Shown here: one piece after another, positions 36,269 to 46,700 of the stretch
Position numbering within the stretch: position 1 is the stretch's first letter
How the letters are laid out: the number at the start of each line of letters is the position of its first letter
Origin: Lachnospiraceae bacterium
Lineage (GTDB): Bacteria > Bacillota > Clostridia > Lachnospirales > Lachnospiraceae
Direction: 5' to 3'
Assembly: GCA_910573755.1 (NCBI GenBank)
Contig: CAJTBO010000009.1
Span: 1-64,000, forward strand
DNA length: 64,000 bases
The notes under the pieces: model-generated
Told to the model about the DNA's origin: nothing
Database searches by the model: none
The model's input: only the letters and a program-made list of their open reading frames with translations
Program-made: the position numbers and the translations under genes

Positions 36269-37072
36269 ACGGTATTTGCTGGGGCTTGCTCCCTTTTTCT
36301 GGCGGAAGAGACGGGAAAAATACAGAGGGTCCGCGAAGCTGACGGAATGCGCGATGGCGCGGATAGAGAGATCCGTGGTGCGCAGAAGGATGCAGGCCTG
36401 TCTGATCCGGTAGTCCAGCAGATAATCCTGCAGGGACATACCGGTGGCGGACTTGAAGATCCGGTGGAGATAGGAGCGGTTTAACGTCAGGTGATCGGCA
36501 ATGTCCTGCACGGTAATGGGATCGCAGTAGGAACTTTCGATAAAACTCAGGGCTTCTTCCACATAGGAATTTTTCTTTTCCGGAAAAACGGATGCTTTTC
36601 CCGGAAATTTACGCGCCAGCAGAAACAGATATTCGTACATGATGCTGTTCATCATCAGGTCTTTGCTGCAGGGCAGTTTATCCGCCTCAAACATTTTTTC
36701 ATGGCAGAGTTTCATCCGGTCGTCCCAGTCATAGTGAAAGACAAGGGTTTCCGGCAGGGAAGTCCGCTCCAGATAGCTTTTTATCTTGATGCCCTGCATA
36801 CCGATCCAGGTATAGCTCCAGGGCGTTTTTTCGTCCGCCTTGTAATAGATCAGTTCGCCGGGGCAGATCAAAAAGGCGTCATCCTTTTTCAGCCGGAAGA
36901 GTTTTCCTCTTGCTTTGTAGATGCCGGAACCTTCCAGTATATAGTGGATCAGGTAGCCGTTCCGCATAACAGGGCCGTAGCTGTGTCCGGGGCTGCAGTT
37001 TTCGTAACCGCAGGTATAGATCATGGCGTCGATGTTTCTGGTGAAATCGTTGGAAAAGATATAATCCTGCAC
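36245..37072 (-). CDS. AraC-family transcriptional regulator
   Basis: 275 residues: N-terminal cupin-like sensor (about 15-150; 'YLIHYILEGSGIYKARG', 'KKDDAFLICPGELIYY') and C-terminal AraC DNA-binding domain with two HTHs (about 175-270; 'ITVQDIADHLTLNRSYLHRI', 'DPLYFSRLFRQKKGASPSKY'). The GTG at 37072 has AAAGGAG at 7 nt; the frame continues upstream without a site. It is divergent from the PTS EIIBCA gene and very likely activates it in response to the sugar, through the direct repeats in the shared region. Confidence 0.9.
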   Translation of the reverse strand: MQDYIFSNDFTRNIDAMIYTCGYENCSPGHSYGPVMRNGYLIHYILEGSGIYKARGKLFRLKKDDAFLICPGELIYYKADEKTPWSYTWIGMQGIKIKSYLERTSLPETLVFHYDWDDRMKLCHEKMFEADKLPCSKDLMMNSIMYEYLFLLARKFPGKASVFPEKKNSYVEEALSFIESSYCDPITVQDIADHLTLNRSYLHRIFKSATGMSLQDYLLDYRIRQACILLRTTDLSIRAIAHSVSFADPLYFSRLFRQKKGASPSKYRKNSPSDA

Positions 37073-37114
37073 GGGTGTTCTCCTTTCTGCTGAATTATGG
37101 CAGAGGGTTTCTCT

Positions 37115-37177
37115 GTCACAAATCGTTATGCAATAGTCACAAATCTCCATATATTTTCTATTGTAGCCGTTTATAAT
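37115..37177 (+). promoter_or_regulatory. AraC-type operator and activator-dependent promoter of the PTS gene
   Basis: GTCACAAATC occurs twice (37115-37124 and 37136-37145), spaced exactly 21 bp, two helical turns. TATAAT (37172-37177) follows; the -35 position (37149-37154) does not match consensus and sits 4 bp after the second repeat. This is the layout of a class II AraC-activated promoter. Confidence 0.7.
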
Positions 37178-37290
37178 AAGAAATACAAGGAACAGATCAG
37201 GCGATCCGGTTTATTTTTCAGGTGGCCACAAAAAACAGCCGGATCAGGAAAGAAGCAAGGACAATATGAGAATAGAGGAGGAGCATCAGA

Positions 37291-39327
37291 ATGGATGCGA
37301 ATAAGCGTCAAAGATATGAGAAGATTTCCGCGGAACTGACAAGGCTCTCAGGCGGAAAAGAAAATATTCAGGGCGTGGCACATTGTGCCACAAGGCTCCG
37401 GATCGTTTTAAAAGATAACGATCTGGCGGATTTAAAGGCAATGGAGGATGTGGATCTTGCCAAAGGCGTGTTCGTGGCGGGTGATCAGGTGCAGATCATT
37501 TTCGGCGCAGGCCTCGTCAACGATGTATATGAAGTATTTGCGGAAACCAACAATATGAAAAACATGAGCCTCAGCGATTTAAAGACCGTGGCAAATCAGA
37601 AGATGAATCCGCTGCAGCGGGTGATCAAGGCGTTGTCGGATGTATTTGTGGATATTATGCCGGGGATTCTTGCGGCGGCTCTTTTAACAGGACTTTCGGG
37701 CGTTCTCGGAAATATGGATTTTGTGAAGGCAAACGAGACGCTCTCCGGCATCAATACGCTGATCAACATTGCTTCCGGTGCGATCTTCGGTTTTCTGCCT
37801 TTGGCGGTGGCGTACAGCGCCTGCAAGAGATTCGGCGGAAGGCCGATCCTGGGTATTGTGATGGGCTGTATCATGCTGAGCGGTTCCCTGACCGATGCCT
37901 ATGCGGCGGCGCAGGGGACGGCGGAAGTCACAACTTTACATATATTCGGTCTGGGCGTCCAGCTCGTGGGATTTCAGGGCGGTATTATTGTAGCTTTACT
38001 GATGGGATTTGTGACGGCGAAATTAGATCATTTCTTTGAGAAGAAGGTGCCGGAGGTGATCAGGCTTTTGGTATCCCCGCTGCTGACGACTCTGGTGGGC
38101 GCGCTGCTCTTATTTACGGTGATCGGTCCTGTGGGAAGAGGGCTCTCCAGCGGGATCACCAACGCTCTGGTATGGATGACGCAGAATCTTGGCGTGTTCG
38201 GTTACGCGGTATTTTCGGGACTGCAGCAGCTTGTAGTTATTACGGGCCTTCACCATATTTTCGGCGCCATCGAGGCGCAGCTTCTCGCCGATACGGGCAG
38301 GAACTTCTTAAATCCGCTGATGTCCGTGGCGATCATCGCGCAGGGCGGTGCGGTGCTCGGCTATCTGGTGCGGCATAAAAAGAGTACAAAAACACGTGAA
38401 CTTTGTATTCCCAGTTTTGTTTCGGTGTTGTTCGGCATTACGGAGCCGGTATTGTTCGGTATCAACCTGAGATATAAATTCCCCATCATCGGCGGCTGTA
38501 TCGGTGGCGCTCTGGGCGGTATTGTGGTATACTTTACGAATCTGGCGGCAGTAGGCTTCGGCACTACGGTAGTGCCGGGGATCGCGCTGGCGGATCCTGC
38601 GGGAAACGGTTATGTGAATTATGTGATCGCCCATGCGGTGGCACTGGCAGGCGGTTTTATGATGACGCTGGTACTTGGAAAGTTTATGGATAAGCTGCCG
38701 GATGCGGCGGATGAGAAGAAGGAAGATGGAGCGGCTGCGGAAAACAGGGCGGCTTTGGGCGCAGACGGGAGTGTCAGCCGGGGAGTCTCCGGGGAGAACG
38801 CGGCGGATAAGCTGCCGGATGCGGCATCAGAGGGTGCTTTGGCTAAAGAGGCGCTGCAGAACATGCCTGAGGAGGAAACCTTTTATGCCCATGCAAAGGG
38901 GAGGCTGATCCCCATGGAAGAGGTGGAGGATGAGACTTTTGCCGGCGGAGTGCTGGGCGACGGCGTTGCCGTAGAGCCGGAGGAGGGAAAGGTGTATGCC
39001 CCGGCGGACGGCACCGTTCTGAGCGTCTTTGACACGAAACATGCGGTCTGCTTTGCCAGCAGATACGGGACGGAACTTCTGATCCATATCGGCATCGATA
39101 CGGTGAATCTGCAGGGGAAATATTTTACCGCCCATGTAAAAGACGGTGATGCGGTAAAGCGGGGACAGCTTTTGATCGAGTTTGACAAAGAACAGATTGA
39201 AATGGCGGGGTACCATACGACGATCCCGATGATCTTTACGGATATGCCCGAAGGGAAAATGCTGGAAAAGACAGCGCCGGGCAGGATCGATAGCAGTATG
39301 GCTGCCGGTATTTTAAAAAAGGTATAA
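37291..39327 (+). CDS. PTS sugar transporter EIIBCA (sucrose/beta-glucoside family)
   Basis: 678 residues in B-C-A order. EIIB (about 1-90) has the phospho-Cys32 ('AHCATRLRIVL'); EIIC (about 110-470) has about 10 helices with 'GITEPVLFGINLRYKFP'; EIIA (about 550-678) has the phospho-His in 'LLIHIGIDTVNLQGKYF'. The C-A linker is low-complexity and carries 'DKLPDAA' twice. It imports and phosphorylates a glucoside, sucrose or trehalose; the exact sugar cannot be read. No phospho-glycosidase is adjacent. Controlled by the divergent AraC gene. Confidence 0.9.
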   Translation: MDANKRQRYEKISAELTRLSGGKENIQGVAHCATRLRIVLKDNDLADLKAMEDVDLAKGVFVAGDQVQIIFGAGLVNDVYEVFAETNNMKNMSLSDLKTVANQKMNPLQRVIKALSDVFVDIMPGILAAALLTGLSGVLGNMDFVKANETLSGINTLINIASGAIFGFLPLAVAYSACKRFGGRPILGIVMGCIMLSGSLTDAYAAAQGTAEVTTLHIFGLGVQLVGFQGGIIVALLMGFVTAKLDHFFEKKVPEVIRLLVSPLLTTLVGALLLFTVIGPVGRGLSSGITNALVWMTQNLGVFGYAVFSGLQQLVVITGLHHIFGAIEAQLLADTGRNFLNPLMSVAIIAQGGAVLGYLVRHKKSTKTRELCIPSFVSVLFGITEPVLFGINLRYKFPIIGGCIGGALGGIVVYFTNLAAVGFGTTVVPGIALADPAGNGYVNYVIAHAVALAGGFMMTLVLGKFMDKLPDAADEKKEDGAAAENRAALGADGSVSRGVSGENAADKLPDAASEGALAKEALQNMPEEETFYAHAKGRLIPMEEVEDETFAGGVLGDGVAVEPEEGKVYAPADGTVLSVFDTKHAVCFASRYGTELLIHIGIDTVNLQGKYFTAHVKDGDAVKRGQLLIEFDKEQIEMAGYHTTIPMIFTDMPEGKMLEKTAPGRIDSSMAAGILKKV

Positions 39328-39393
39328 GGAAAGGCCGGCAGTCCGGAGACGGGCCGGGCATCTTTCGAAAATGCGTGAAATTGAGGAAAGAGT

Positions 39394-40227
39394 ATGGATA
39401 GGAAACTGATATTTCTGGATATTGACGGGACGCTGATCACGGCGATGAAAAAACCGTCGCCGCAGACGGTGAGGGCGGTCCGCGGCGCGAGGGCAAAGGG
39501 ACATAAGGTTTTTGTCTGTACGGGAAGAAATATGCCCATTATAGGGGAGGATATCCGGGCGGTAGGATTTGACGGCATCATCTCCAGCGCCGGCGGACAT
39601 GTGGAGGTTGAAGATAAGGTGTTATTTGACCATCTGCTGCCGGAAGATGTTATACAGGAATGTCTGTCGCTGTTTCATGAGCACGGTGTTTACTGCAGGA
39701 TCGAAAATCAGGACGGTATCTATACAGATCCGCAGATGGAGGCGCTTTTGAGAGCGGCAAAGGCGGATCGGGGCAACTCAGAGCTGATCCGGATGCAGAG
39801 AGAGATCGAGGCGGGTATTCCCATCCGCCCCTATGAGCAGTACACGAAAAAGGGCGCTTACAAGATCTGTTTTACCGCGTCGTCCTTAGAGGCGGTCGAA
39901 GAGACAAAGCCTTATCTGGAAGAGCGTTTTGTCTATGTAGTACATCCCTATGGGGACAGTACTTCCTGTTTCAACGGGGAGATTATTCCCAGAGGAATCG
40001 ATAAGGGGAAAGGCATGGAGATTGTCTGTTCGCATTTCGGCAGAAGCCGGGAGGAGACGGTAGCTTTCGGAGACAGCATGAACGACTATGAGATGATGCA
40101 GTACGCGGGAATCAGTGTCGCCATGGGAAACGCCTGCCGGGAACTGAAACGGATGGCGGACCGGGTCTGCAAGAGCGTGGAGGAGGACGGGATCTATTAT
40201 GAGTTTTTGAAGATGGGGCTGATATAG
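39394..40227 (+). CDS. HAD-superfamily Cof-type phosphatase
   Basis: 277 residues: motif I 'IFLDIDGTLI', motif II 'VFVCTGRN', Lys in 'GIDKGKGME', motif IV 'TVAFGDSMNDYEMM', with a type IIB cap (about 85-195). It follows the PTS gene by 66 bp with GAGGAAAG before the ATG and may dephosphorylate the sugar phosphate the PTS makes, to relieve sugar-phosphate stress. This is a paralogue of the enzyme at 16.1 kb. Confidence 0.85.
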   Translation: MDRKLIFLDIDGTLITAMKKPSPQTVRAVRGARAKGHKVFVCTGRNMPIIGEDIRAVGFDGIISSAGGHVEVEDKVLFDHLLPEDVIQECLSLFHEHGVYCRIENQDGIYTDPQMEALLRAAKADRGNSELIRMQREIEAGIPIRPYEQYTKKGAYKICFTASSLEAVEETKPYLEERFVYVVHPYGDSTSCFNGEIIPRGIDKGKGMEIVCSHFGRSREETVAFGDSMNDYEMMQYAGISVAMGNACRELKRMADRVCKSVEEDGIYYEFLKMGLI

Positions 40228-40730
40228 AACAGAACGCTGCAATATAACAGATAGCAGGACAAAAGTGAAGCGGGAGGGGAAAGAAATTTAATGTGACATC
40301 GAGGAATTGGAAGCCGAAATGATGCAGCCGGCATAATTGAAAACTGAAAATTACAATAATAACGTAAAGGCGTATGGGAAAGTAAAGTATGACCATGCGT
40401 CTTTTTTGCGCTTTAACAGTAATAAAAGAGAGAATATCCGGATGACTGCCGCAGGGCAGGCACTGATTGCCGGAGGGGTATCCATGTGGACTTATAAAGG
40501 ATGCGCAGGCAGCGAAGTTAGATAAAAATGTGAATCAGATTTATAAAATATGATATGTCTTTTTCGGAAGAGGGAGGATATAATTTCAGCATACGGATAC
40601 CGGAAGGCGGTGAGGTCTTTCCGGAAAAATAAAGAAAGGGCGGGCTGGATGCATGCGAAGCCGCACCGGCATATGAGCAGAATGATCAGTCCGGGAAATA
40701 TAAAGGAAAGGAGTATCCGGTTTCTCTTAA
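40228..40730. other. Gene-poor junction before the island
   Basis: Several short open frames occur (for example 62 codons at 40337-40525) but none looks like a known protein or has a good ribosome-binding site. It probably contains decayed sequence at the left edge of the acquired island. Confidence 0.4.
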
Positions 40731-41015
40731 TTAAAGATATTGTTGGGTAAAAAAGAAAGGCCAGTCGATTTTGCCAATAAAGCGGTAGTAGATTTCTACT
40801 TCCTGCTCACGGCTTCCGTCCTCGCCCTTGACAGCTTCGTGGCCGGTTATTTTTTCAATTAGAGTGTTCAGAAGTTCGGCGGTCAGCTCCACAGGGTTGA
40901 CATACTGTTTCATCAGGGCAATCCACTTTTCAGCGTCCGCTGCGTTCTGTACGGCGGCTTCCATCGTTTCGTGAAGTTGCCTTATTTTTGTTTCAAGCTC
41001 CTTTTGCTCGTTCAT
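40731..41015 (-). pseudogene. C-terminal fragment of a large serine recombinase (DUF4368)
   Basis: The minus strand reads 'MNEQKELETKIRQLHETMEA', 'VNPVELTAELLNTLIEKI' and 'EQEVEIYYRFIGKID'. This is the conserved C-terminal DUF4368 segment of TnpX/Tn4451-type large serine recombinases. The catalytic and zinc-binding parts (normally some 450 residues) are missing. GGGAGG precedes the Met, so a peptide could be made, but not an integrase. It marks the left border of a mobile island. Confidence 0.75.
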
Positions 41016-41312
41016 GTTCCTCCCATAAATCAAATAGGTTAAAATGCTTCCTGCTACCGTTCTCCCCAAAAGCCGTTTTCCTGCCCCATTCCTGCGGTGT
41101 TTCCCTGCATTGGTGCGCTGGATGCGTCACTTCTCCTGCCGGTCATATCCCTTTTGGACGGTCATTCATTTGTCAAGGTACTGTGTAGCATAAAATTACC
41201 AACTGCAATCATCATAGCGGACTATCCTTTACAAAAAATGTTTCTGTGATACCATGAGTGTAACGTATATAACTAAATTATATAATTACCATAAGAAAAG
41301 GAGGGGATAGGG

Positions 41313-42356
41313 ATAGAGAATCAGTTTATACGGCATGAGCCATGTTTTGAGAGGATTTTATTTGTCCTGACGCTGGACAGGAAGAAAATGAAAGAGAGGA
41401 TTTTGATTGGGGAAGAACAGCAGATCCGCTTCCGTCTGAACGGGAGCCAGAACATAGAGGTGCTTTGTGATATGACACGCCCGCTGGGAACTTTTTTGAT
41501 AAACTTTGAGCGTGACACGGACAGAGACTGGAACTTATATGGGCTTTCTCCACTGCGGCAAGCCCTCCACTCCAACAGATGGAAACAGCCGGAGCTGGAG
41601 CAGGCGGCAAGCGAATTTCTCTGGGGAAAACATCTTAGCAATGACCCTCTGAAAATGTATGTGGCGTTCCGTATTTGGAACAGCTATCTGCTTGCCAGAG
41701 AACCCCATGACCGTAACGCTGCCTGTGACCGCTTCATGGATAAAATGAGCAGCCTGACCGGGGTCTTCCATAACGAAACCATGAGCTTTGACAGGGAGAC
41801 TGGAAAACCGAAACATTTTCAAGCTGGCAGCCTTTATTTCAAAGGCGCACCGTCAGAAGATACCCGGCTTGATCTCTGGTTCCCGGACAACCGGCGCACA
41901 GAAGAATGTGTGTCTGCCTATGCGTCCCTCTACCCGTTGATTACCTATTATCTGAACAGGCTGAATGACTGGGGGCTTTGCTTCCGGCAGTGTAAGGTCT
42001 GCGGGAAATATTTTCTGGCAAAGAGCCAGCGGTATGAGCTGTGCAGCGACAAGTGCCGCAAAGCACAGGCGCTTCAAAACAAGCGGGAATTTGACGAGAG
42101 GGCAAGAGAAAATAATTATGACCTGCTTTATAAAAATGAATGCCAGAACTGGCGCAACAAAATAAACCGGGTAAAAAATACCGCAGGCTTTCCGGCTGAC
42201 CGTCTGGAAAAAATACAGGCTGCCTTTGACGACTTTAAGAAAGAAGCATTGCAGAGAAAAAAAGCTGTAAAAACAGGAACAGCCAGCCCGAAAGAATTTA
42301 CGGACTGGCTGTATCAGCAGAGCAATGTAATTGTGGAGTTGTTGACAGAATATTGA
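41313..42356 (+). CDS. Zinc-ribbon mobile-element protein (DUF6076-like), ATA start position
   Basis: 347 codons if read from 41313. A Cys4 zinc-ribbon-like motif 'CKVCGKYFLAKSQRYELCSD' (then 'KC') lies in the C-terminal third, followed by a helical, Asn/Arg-rich tail. The family, from memory DUF6076, accompanies conjugative and integrative elements of Clostridia. The AGGAGGGG site (41299-41306) is ideally placed (6 nt) for the in-frame ATA at 41313, while the first ATG, at 41388, has only AGGAAG a few bases upstream. Either the ATA is used as a start or the original ATG has mutated. Convergent with the restriction operon. Confidence 0.65.
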   Translation: MENQFIRHEPCFERILFVLTLDRKKMKERILIGEEQQIRFRLNGSQNIEVLCDMTRPLGTFLINFERDTDRDWNLYGLSPLRQALHSNRWKQPELEQAASEFLWGKHLSNDPLKMYVAFRIWNSYLLAREPHDRNAACDRFMDKMSSLTGVFHNETMSFDRETGKPKHFQAGSLYFKGAPSEDTRLDLWFPDNRRTEECVSAYASLYPLITYYLNRLNDWGLCFRQCKVCGKYFLAKSQRYELCSDKCRKAQALQNKREFDERARENNYDLLYKNECQNWRNKINRVKNTAGFPADRLEKIQAAFDDFKKEALQRKKAVKTGTASPKEFTDWLYQQSNVIVELLTEY

Positions 42357-42383
42357 CTAAAAGCAAGTTATTTAGACAAAGCA

Positions 42384-42412
42384 AAAGACGCCTTGCTAAG
42401 CAAGACGTCTTT
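42384..42412. terminator. Bidirectional terminator-like hairpin
   Basis: AAAGACG (42384-42390) pairs with CGTCTTT (42406-42412), with an inner CTTGC/GCAAG pair and a TAA loop. It lies between the convergent zinc-ribbon gene and the restriction operon. Confidence 0.65.
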
Positions 42413-42519
42413 AGTAACTCCTTCTACGCATGGCAGATGAGCTATTATCAGTATATGCGATTTTCTGTGATTTGTCAATGAGTTTGGGTTGCAAACATCT
42501 GTTAATTATTTCCTACTAC

Positions 42520-43035
42520 TTACGCTTGAGCCTTATATTGTTCATAATGCTGAAGTTTTTTTCTTAATGAGTGATCCTGCTCGAAGTAAAAAGCCGTAAC
42601 TAATAAGCAATATGAATCTCGGCGCTCTACAACAACCATATATCGTTCTTCTTCAAGTAGCATATGTACTCTGGTTGTGTTGCGATACGGTTCACTCCAA
42701 ACTTTTACTCCCTCACATTCTTCACATTGCGTTATATCACAATTATAATTCTCGATAAACGCACGAACCCATCTGATTCTCTCGCATCTTCTAAAATCCG
42801 GTACACGTTCTCCACTTTTTAGATAATCTTGACAAGTTACATGAAAAAATGCCTCTTCCTTTCCATATTCAATCGGATGCTTGCGAATATTTACCTGCTT
42901 TCCTTCAAATATAGGACGTGATTTTATAAAGTCATTCTGAAAAATCTCATATAACGCCCCTTGATATTGAGGATAGTCATTATTATAGTCATCCCAAAAT
43001 TCTAATTTTGGCAACCAACAATTATCTCTTATCAT
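42520..43035 (-). CDS. Small nuclease-like protein, partner of DUF3800 gene
   Basis: 171 residues. The middle carries 'CEECEGVKVW', and the C-terminal part reads 'TTRVHMLLEEERYMVVVERR' then 'YCLLVTAFYFEQDHSLRKKL'. That alternation of hydrophobic strands ending in a helix recalls the small RelE/barnase-like (BECR) nuclease folds seen in phage and toxin proteins; the assignment is tentative. The ATG at 43035 has GGGAGGG at 5-7 nt and overlaps the DUF3800 stop (ATGA), so the two are coupled. It is the last gene of the operon. Confidence 0.5.
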   Translation of the reverse strand: MIRDNCWLPKLEFWDDYNNDYPQYQGALYEIFQNDFIKSRPIFEGKQVNIRKHPIEYGKEEAFFHVTCQDYLKSGERVPDFRRCERIRWVRAFIENYNCDITQCEECEGVKVWSEPYRNTTRVHMLLEEERYMVVVERRDSYCLLVTAFYFEQDHSLRKKLQHYEQYKAQA

Positions 43036-43745
43036 ACTGTCCCTCCCGCTTCCCACGAAAGCAGGTTTATTTTTTCCTCACGCAAAAGCGTTGTTTTTCG
43101 CAATGTATAGCCTGAACGTTCTTTTATCAAATCAATAACTTCTTGTTTTGCACTACTCTTTACAAATCCATCAGGAAATCTGCGATTTTCATAACCGATA
43201 GCACCTATAATAACATCAACTATCTGCATGATTTGAACTTCATCAGATCGTATAGGTTGTAACCGCCGAATCACTTTTTGAGAAAAGTCATACATAGAAT
43301 TGCAGCATACTTCTCTCAATTTTTTTGCTTTTCGAGCAGAGTTAGTATCTTTAATGTCAATATAAACCTCATAGTTATCAGTTGGAGAAAAGATAACTTT
43401 GAGCATATCAAAATACATTTTATAATACCACGTATCGTGTGTTTGATGATAGCGTTCGTGGTTTAACCTTGTCTTATCTAGAATAATGACACCCCGAAAA
43501 TGTAAATCATCATCATCAAAGAAATAATTAACCAAATCTTTGTACAAATCAACTTTTGCCGGGCTGATTTTTGTCCACTTCATTTCCATAGTCTCGGAAA
43601 CATTGTTTCTTTTCTTAATTTGACGAATCCTCTCATTAATTTCTTTCAGTTTCGATTGTGGACACCACACAGCTCCTAACACCATAACATTACTGTTATC
43701 ATGTTCAAGATGACATGTTTCATCACAGTAAACATTATACAACAT
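43032..43745 (-). CDS. DUF3800 protein (RNase H-like fold)
   Basis: 237 residues starting 'MLYNVYCDETCHLEHDNSNV', the DUF3800 opening (Asp-Glu near the N-terminus followed by 'VLGAVW'). Further acidic positions are in 'RGVIILDKTRL', 'YEVYIDIKDTNS' and 'IMQIVDVIIGAIGYENR', consistent with an RNase H-like metal site. DUF3800 proteins are common cargo in phage-defence islands, but their action is not established. It begins 12 bp after hsdR and is coupled to the small gene downstream. Confidence 0.75.
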   Translation of the reverse strand: MLYNVYCDETCHLEHDNSNVMVLGAVWCPQSKLKEINERIRQIKKRNNVSETMEMKWTKISPAKVDLYKDLVNYFFDDDDLHFRGVIILDKTRLNHERYHQTHDTWYYKMYFDMLKVIFSPTDNYEVYIDIKDTNSARKAKKLREVCCNSMYDFSQKVIRRLQPIRSDEVQIMQIVDVIIGAIGYENRRFPDGFVKSSAKQEVIDLIKERSGYTLRKTTLLREEKINLLSWEAGGTV

Positions 43746-43757
43746 ATTTTCACCACC

Positions 43758-46700
43758 TCAATTATCTTTTTTCATTCCGTAATGCACCAGTTCCTCTGCC
43801 ACCATAGATAGTGTTGGTTCTGTATCATAAAGATATGTAACCTTATCCGGTTCTTTTGAAACCTCTGGGCTAATCAGTCCGAAATATTTCTCAAAGAACC
43901 CTTTCAGTTTTTCAATAACTGTCTGTTTCTTCTTATCACGAGAACCTCCACCTCCGAAACGGGAAACGGGCGGCATCAGTCGGTCAACATCCGTGCCGGT
44001 GGTTTTGAGTACGCCATCACGGAAAGCGTTTTCCACAAATTTTCTTGTTTCCTCCGATTTCAATTTTTCTTCAGTGATCAAAATCTGAATATCGGTTTCT
44101 CTCTGCTCTCTGACAAAACGCTGCCAGTCAGTATTGACATTGGTACTTGTGTTGATGGTAGTAATAAAGTTTTCGATTAGTTCCTTTTTAGACCTAAGCT
44201 GCAAGCTGGACTTGATTGCTTTATCAATCGCAACAAGGATTTCCTTATCCTCACAGTTGCCATCGTGATACTTCCCAACCAGCATCAGGATATAGTCAAT
44301 GTTGACTTCCACCTGTTTGACAAGCTCCATTTCAAAGACAACATCATCCATAATGCTGTCCTTGCTTCCCGGTTTCGGCTTGATTTCCTCGTACACATCA
44401 TGGTATGTGCCTGTGTAGTCTTGGAAATCAATCGGGGACAGGATTTCATTTCCGGCAAAGCGATCAAAGGCAGCAAGGATATTTCTCAAACGGAGAATGT
44501 TGCCAAACAGGACAATAAAATCTTTCTTGTTCTGCTCTCCGACAATCGGCTGTCCCAAAGGATATTTCTGCAACAGTTCGGCAATTCGTTCCTCATAACC
44601 TTTCTGCTCACGACCTTTATCATCGACACAACCGTAGTAATAATCCTCATAGGATTTCAAGAGGACAATGCCGTTTGCTTCCTTGTCTCCGAACAATGCA
44701 ATCGCATCGTTGGTAGCTTCTTCAAGATCACGGAAGCAGACAATATTACCAAAGGACTTAACTGAATTGAGGATACGGTTCGTTCTGGAAAATGCCTGTA
44801 TCAGACCGTGCATTTTCAAGTTCTTATCTACCCAAAGGGTGTTAAGTGTTGTTGCATCGAAGCCCGTCAAGAACATGTTGACTACAATCAGCAAATCGAC
44901 TTCACGCTTCTTAACCTTATCGGAAAGGTCTTTGTAGTAATCTTGGAAGCCCTTGCTTGATGTATCGAAATTGGTTTTGAAAATCTTGTTGTAGTCTTTA
45001 ATTGCCCTATCCAGAAAGTCACGGGAACTCTGGTCAAGGTCATCGGTGTCAAAACTTTCATCGTCCAGAATACCATCGGCACTATCCGCTTCGTTTGGAG
45101 CGAATGAGAAGATGGTGGCAATGGTCAAATCTCTGTGCTGTTCTGCAATCTGTTTTTTTAGCTCCAGATAATACTTTTTGCAGACAGGAATAGAACTGAC
45201 GGCAAACATAGAGTTAAAACCGTTTATTCGCTGACCTTTCAGACTGTAATAGGAATTTCGCATGGTCTTTTGGTCGAAGTGTTCCAAAATGTACTTCACA
45301 ACCTCTGTGATACGCTCCGGCGAACTCAATGCTTCCTCGGTGTCAATAGCGGCAACCTGTTTGTCCTGCTTTCCGTTCTTTTGCTTGACTGTGTTGATAT
45401 AGTCGATACGGAACGGCAGAACATTTCCATCGTTGATGGCATCCACAATGGTGTAAGTGTGGAGCTTCGCACCAAAAGCCTGCTCTGTGGTTCTCAAATC
45501 CGGATTGCCGCCTGTTCCGGCATTGACAGCGAAAATAGGTGTACCAGTAAATCCGAAGATATGATAGTCCTTGAAATACTTGTCCACCTTGATTGTCTTT
45601 TCGCCCTTTTTGATTTGCCCTCCCACAATTCGGGTGTGCATATCTCCAAACTGGCTGCGGTGGCACTCGTCAAACACAAGAACAATATGCTTGTTGCGGA
45701 TGGGGTGGCTCGGATTTTTGGTAATGAACACATCCAGCTTCTGAATGGTCGTTACGATAATTCGGGAAGTGCTGTCCCCAAGCTGTCTTTGCAAAATAGC
45801 GGTACTCTTGTTTCCGTTGGCAGCACCTTTCTCAAAGCGGTCATATTCCTTAATGGTCTGGTAGTCCAAGTCCTTACGGTCAACCACAAACAGAACCTTT
45901 TCGATATACGGCAGTCCTGTCGCAAGCTGGGCAGTCTTAAAGGAAGTCAAGGTCTTGCCGCTTCCTGTGGTGTGCCAGATATATCCCCCGGCTTCGATAG
46001 TGCCTGTTTTCTTGTAGTTGGTGGACACTTCAATTCTGTTCAAAATACGTTCGGTAGCAACAATCTGATAGGGGCGCATGACAAGCAGCAATTCCTCGGA
46101 TGTGAACACGCAGTATTTTGTCAGGATATTCAGAATGGTGTGCTTCGCAAAGAATGTCTTTGTGAAATCCACAAGGTCGGGAATGACCTTGTTATTGCCG
46201 TCTGCCCAATAGGAAGTGAACTCAAAGCTGTTGGAAGTTTTCTTGCTGTGCTTCTTGGAGGAATTTTCACTTTCCTTAATGTGGCTTGCTCTGGTGGTAT
46301 TGGAATAATACTTTGTGAATGTGCCGTTGGAGATAACGAAAATCTGCACATACTCATAAAGCCCACAACCAGCCCAGAAGCTATCACGCTGATAACGGTT
46401 GATCTGGTTGAACGCTTCCTTGATAGCAACGCCACGGCGTTTCAGCTCCACATGAACCAGCGGCAGACCGTTCACAAGAATGGTCACATCATATCGGGTG
46501 TCGTGCGTTCCGGCACTTTCCTCATACTGATTGATGACCTGCAAACGGTTGTTGTGGATATTCTTCTTGTCAATCAGAGAGATGTTCATCGTCGTGCCGT
46601 CCTCACGGGTCAGATTTTGAACATAGTCCTCTTGAATTTTTCGGGTCTTTTCCACGATACCCTCATTGGAATTGGCAATCTTGCTTCTGAAAAAGCTGTC

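Noticed and set aside
40337-40525. 62-codon frame in the junction region
   Set aside because: Starts at a TTG without a site and resembles no known protein.
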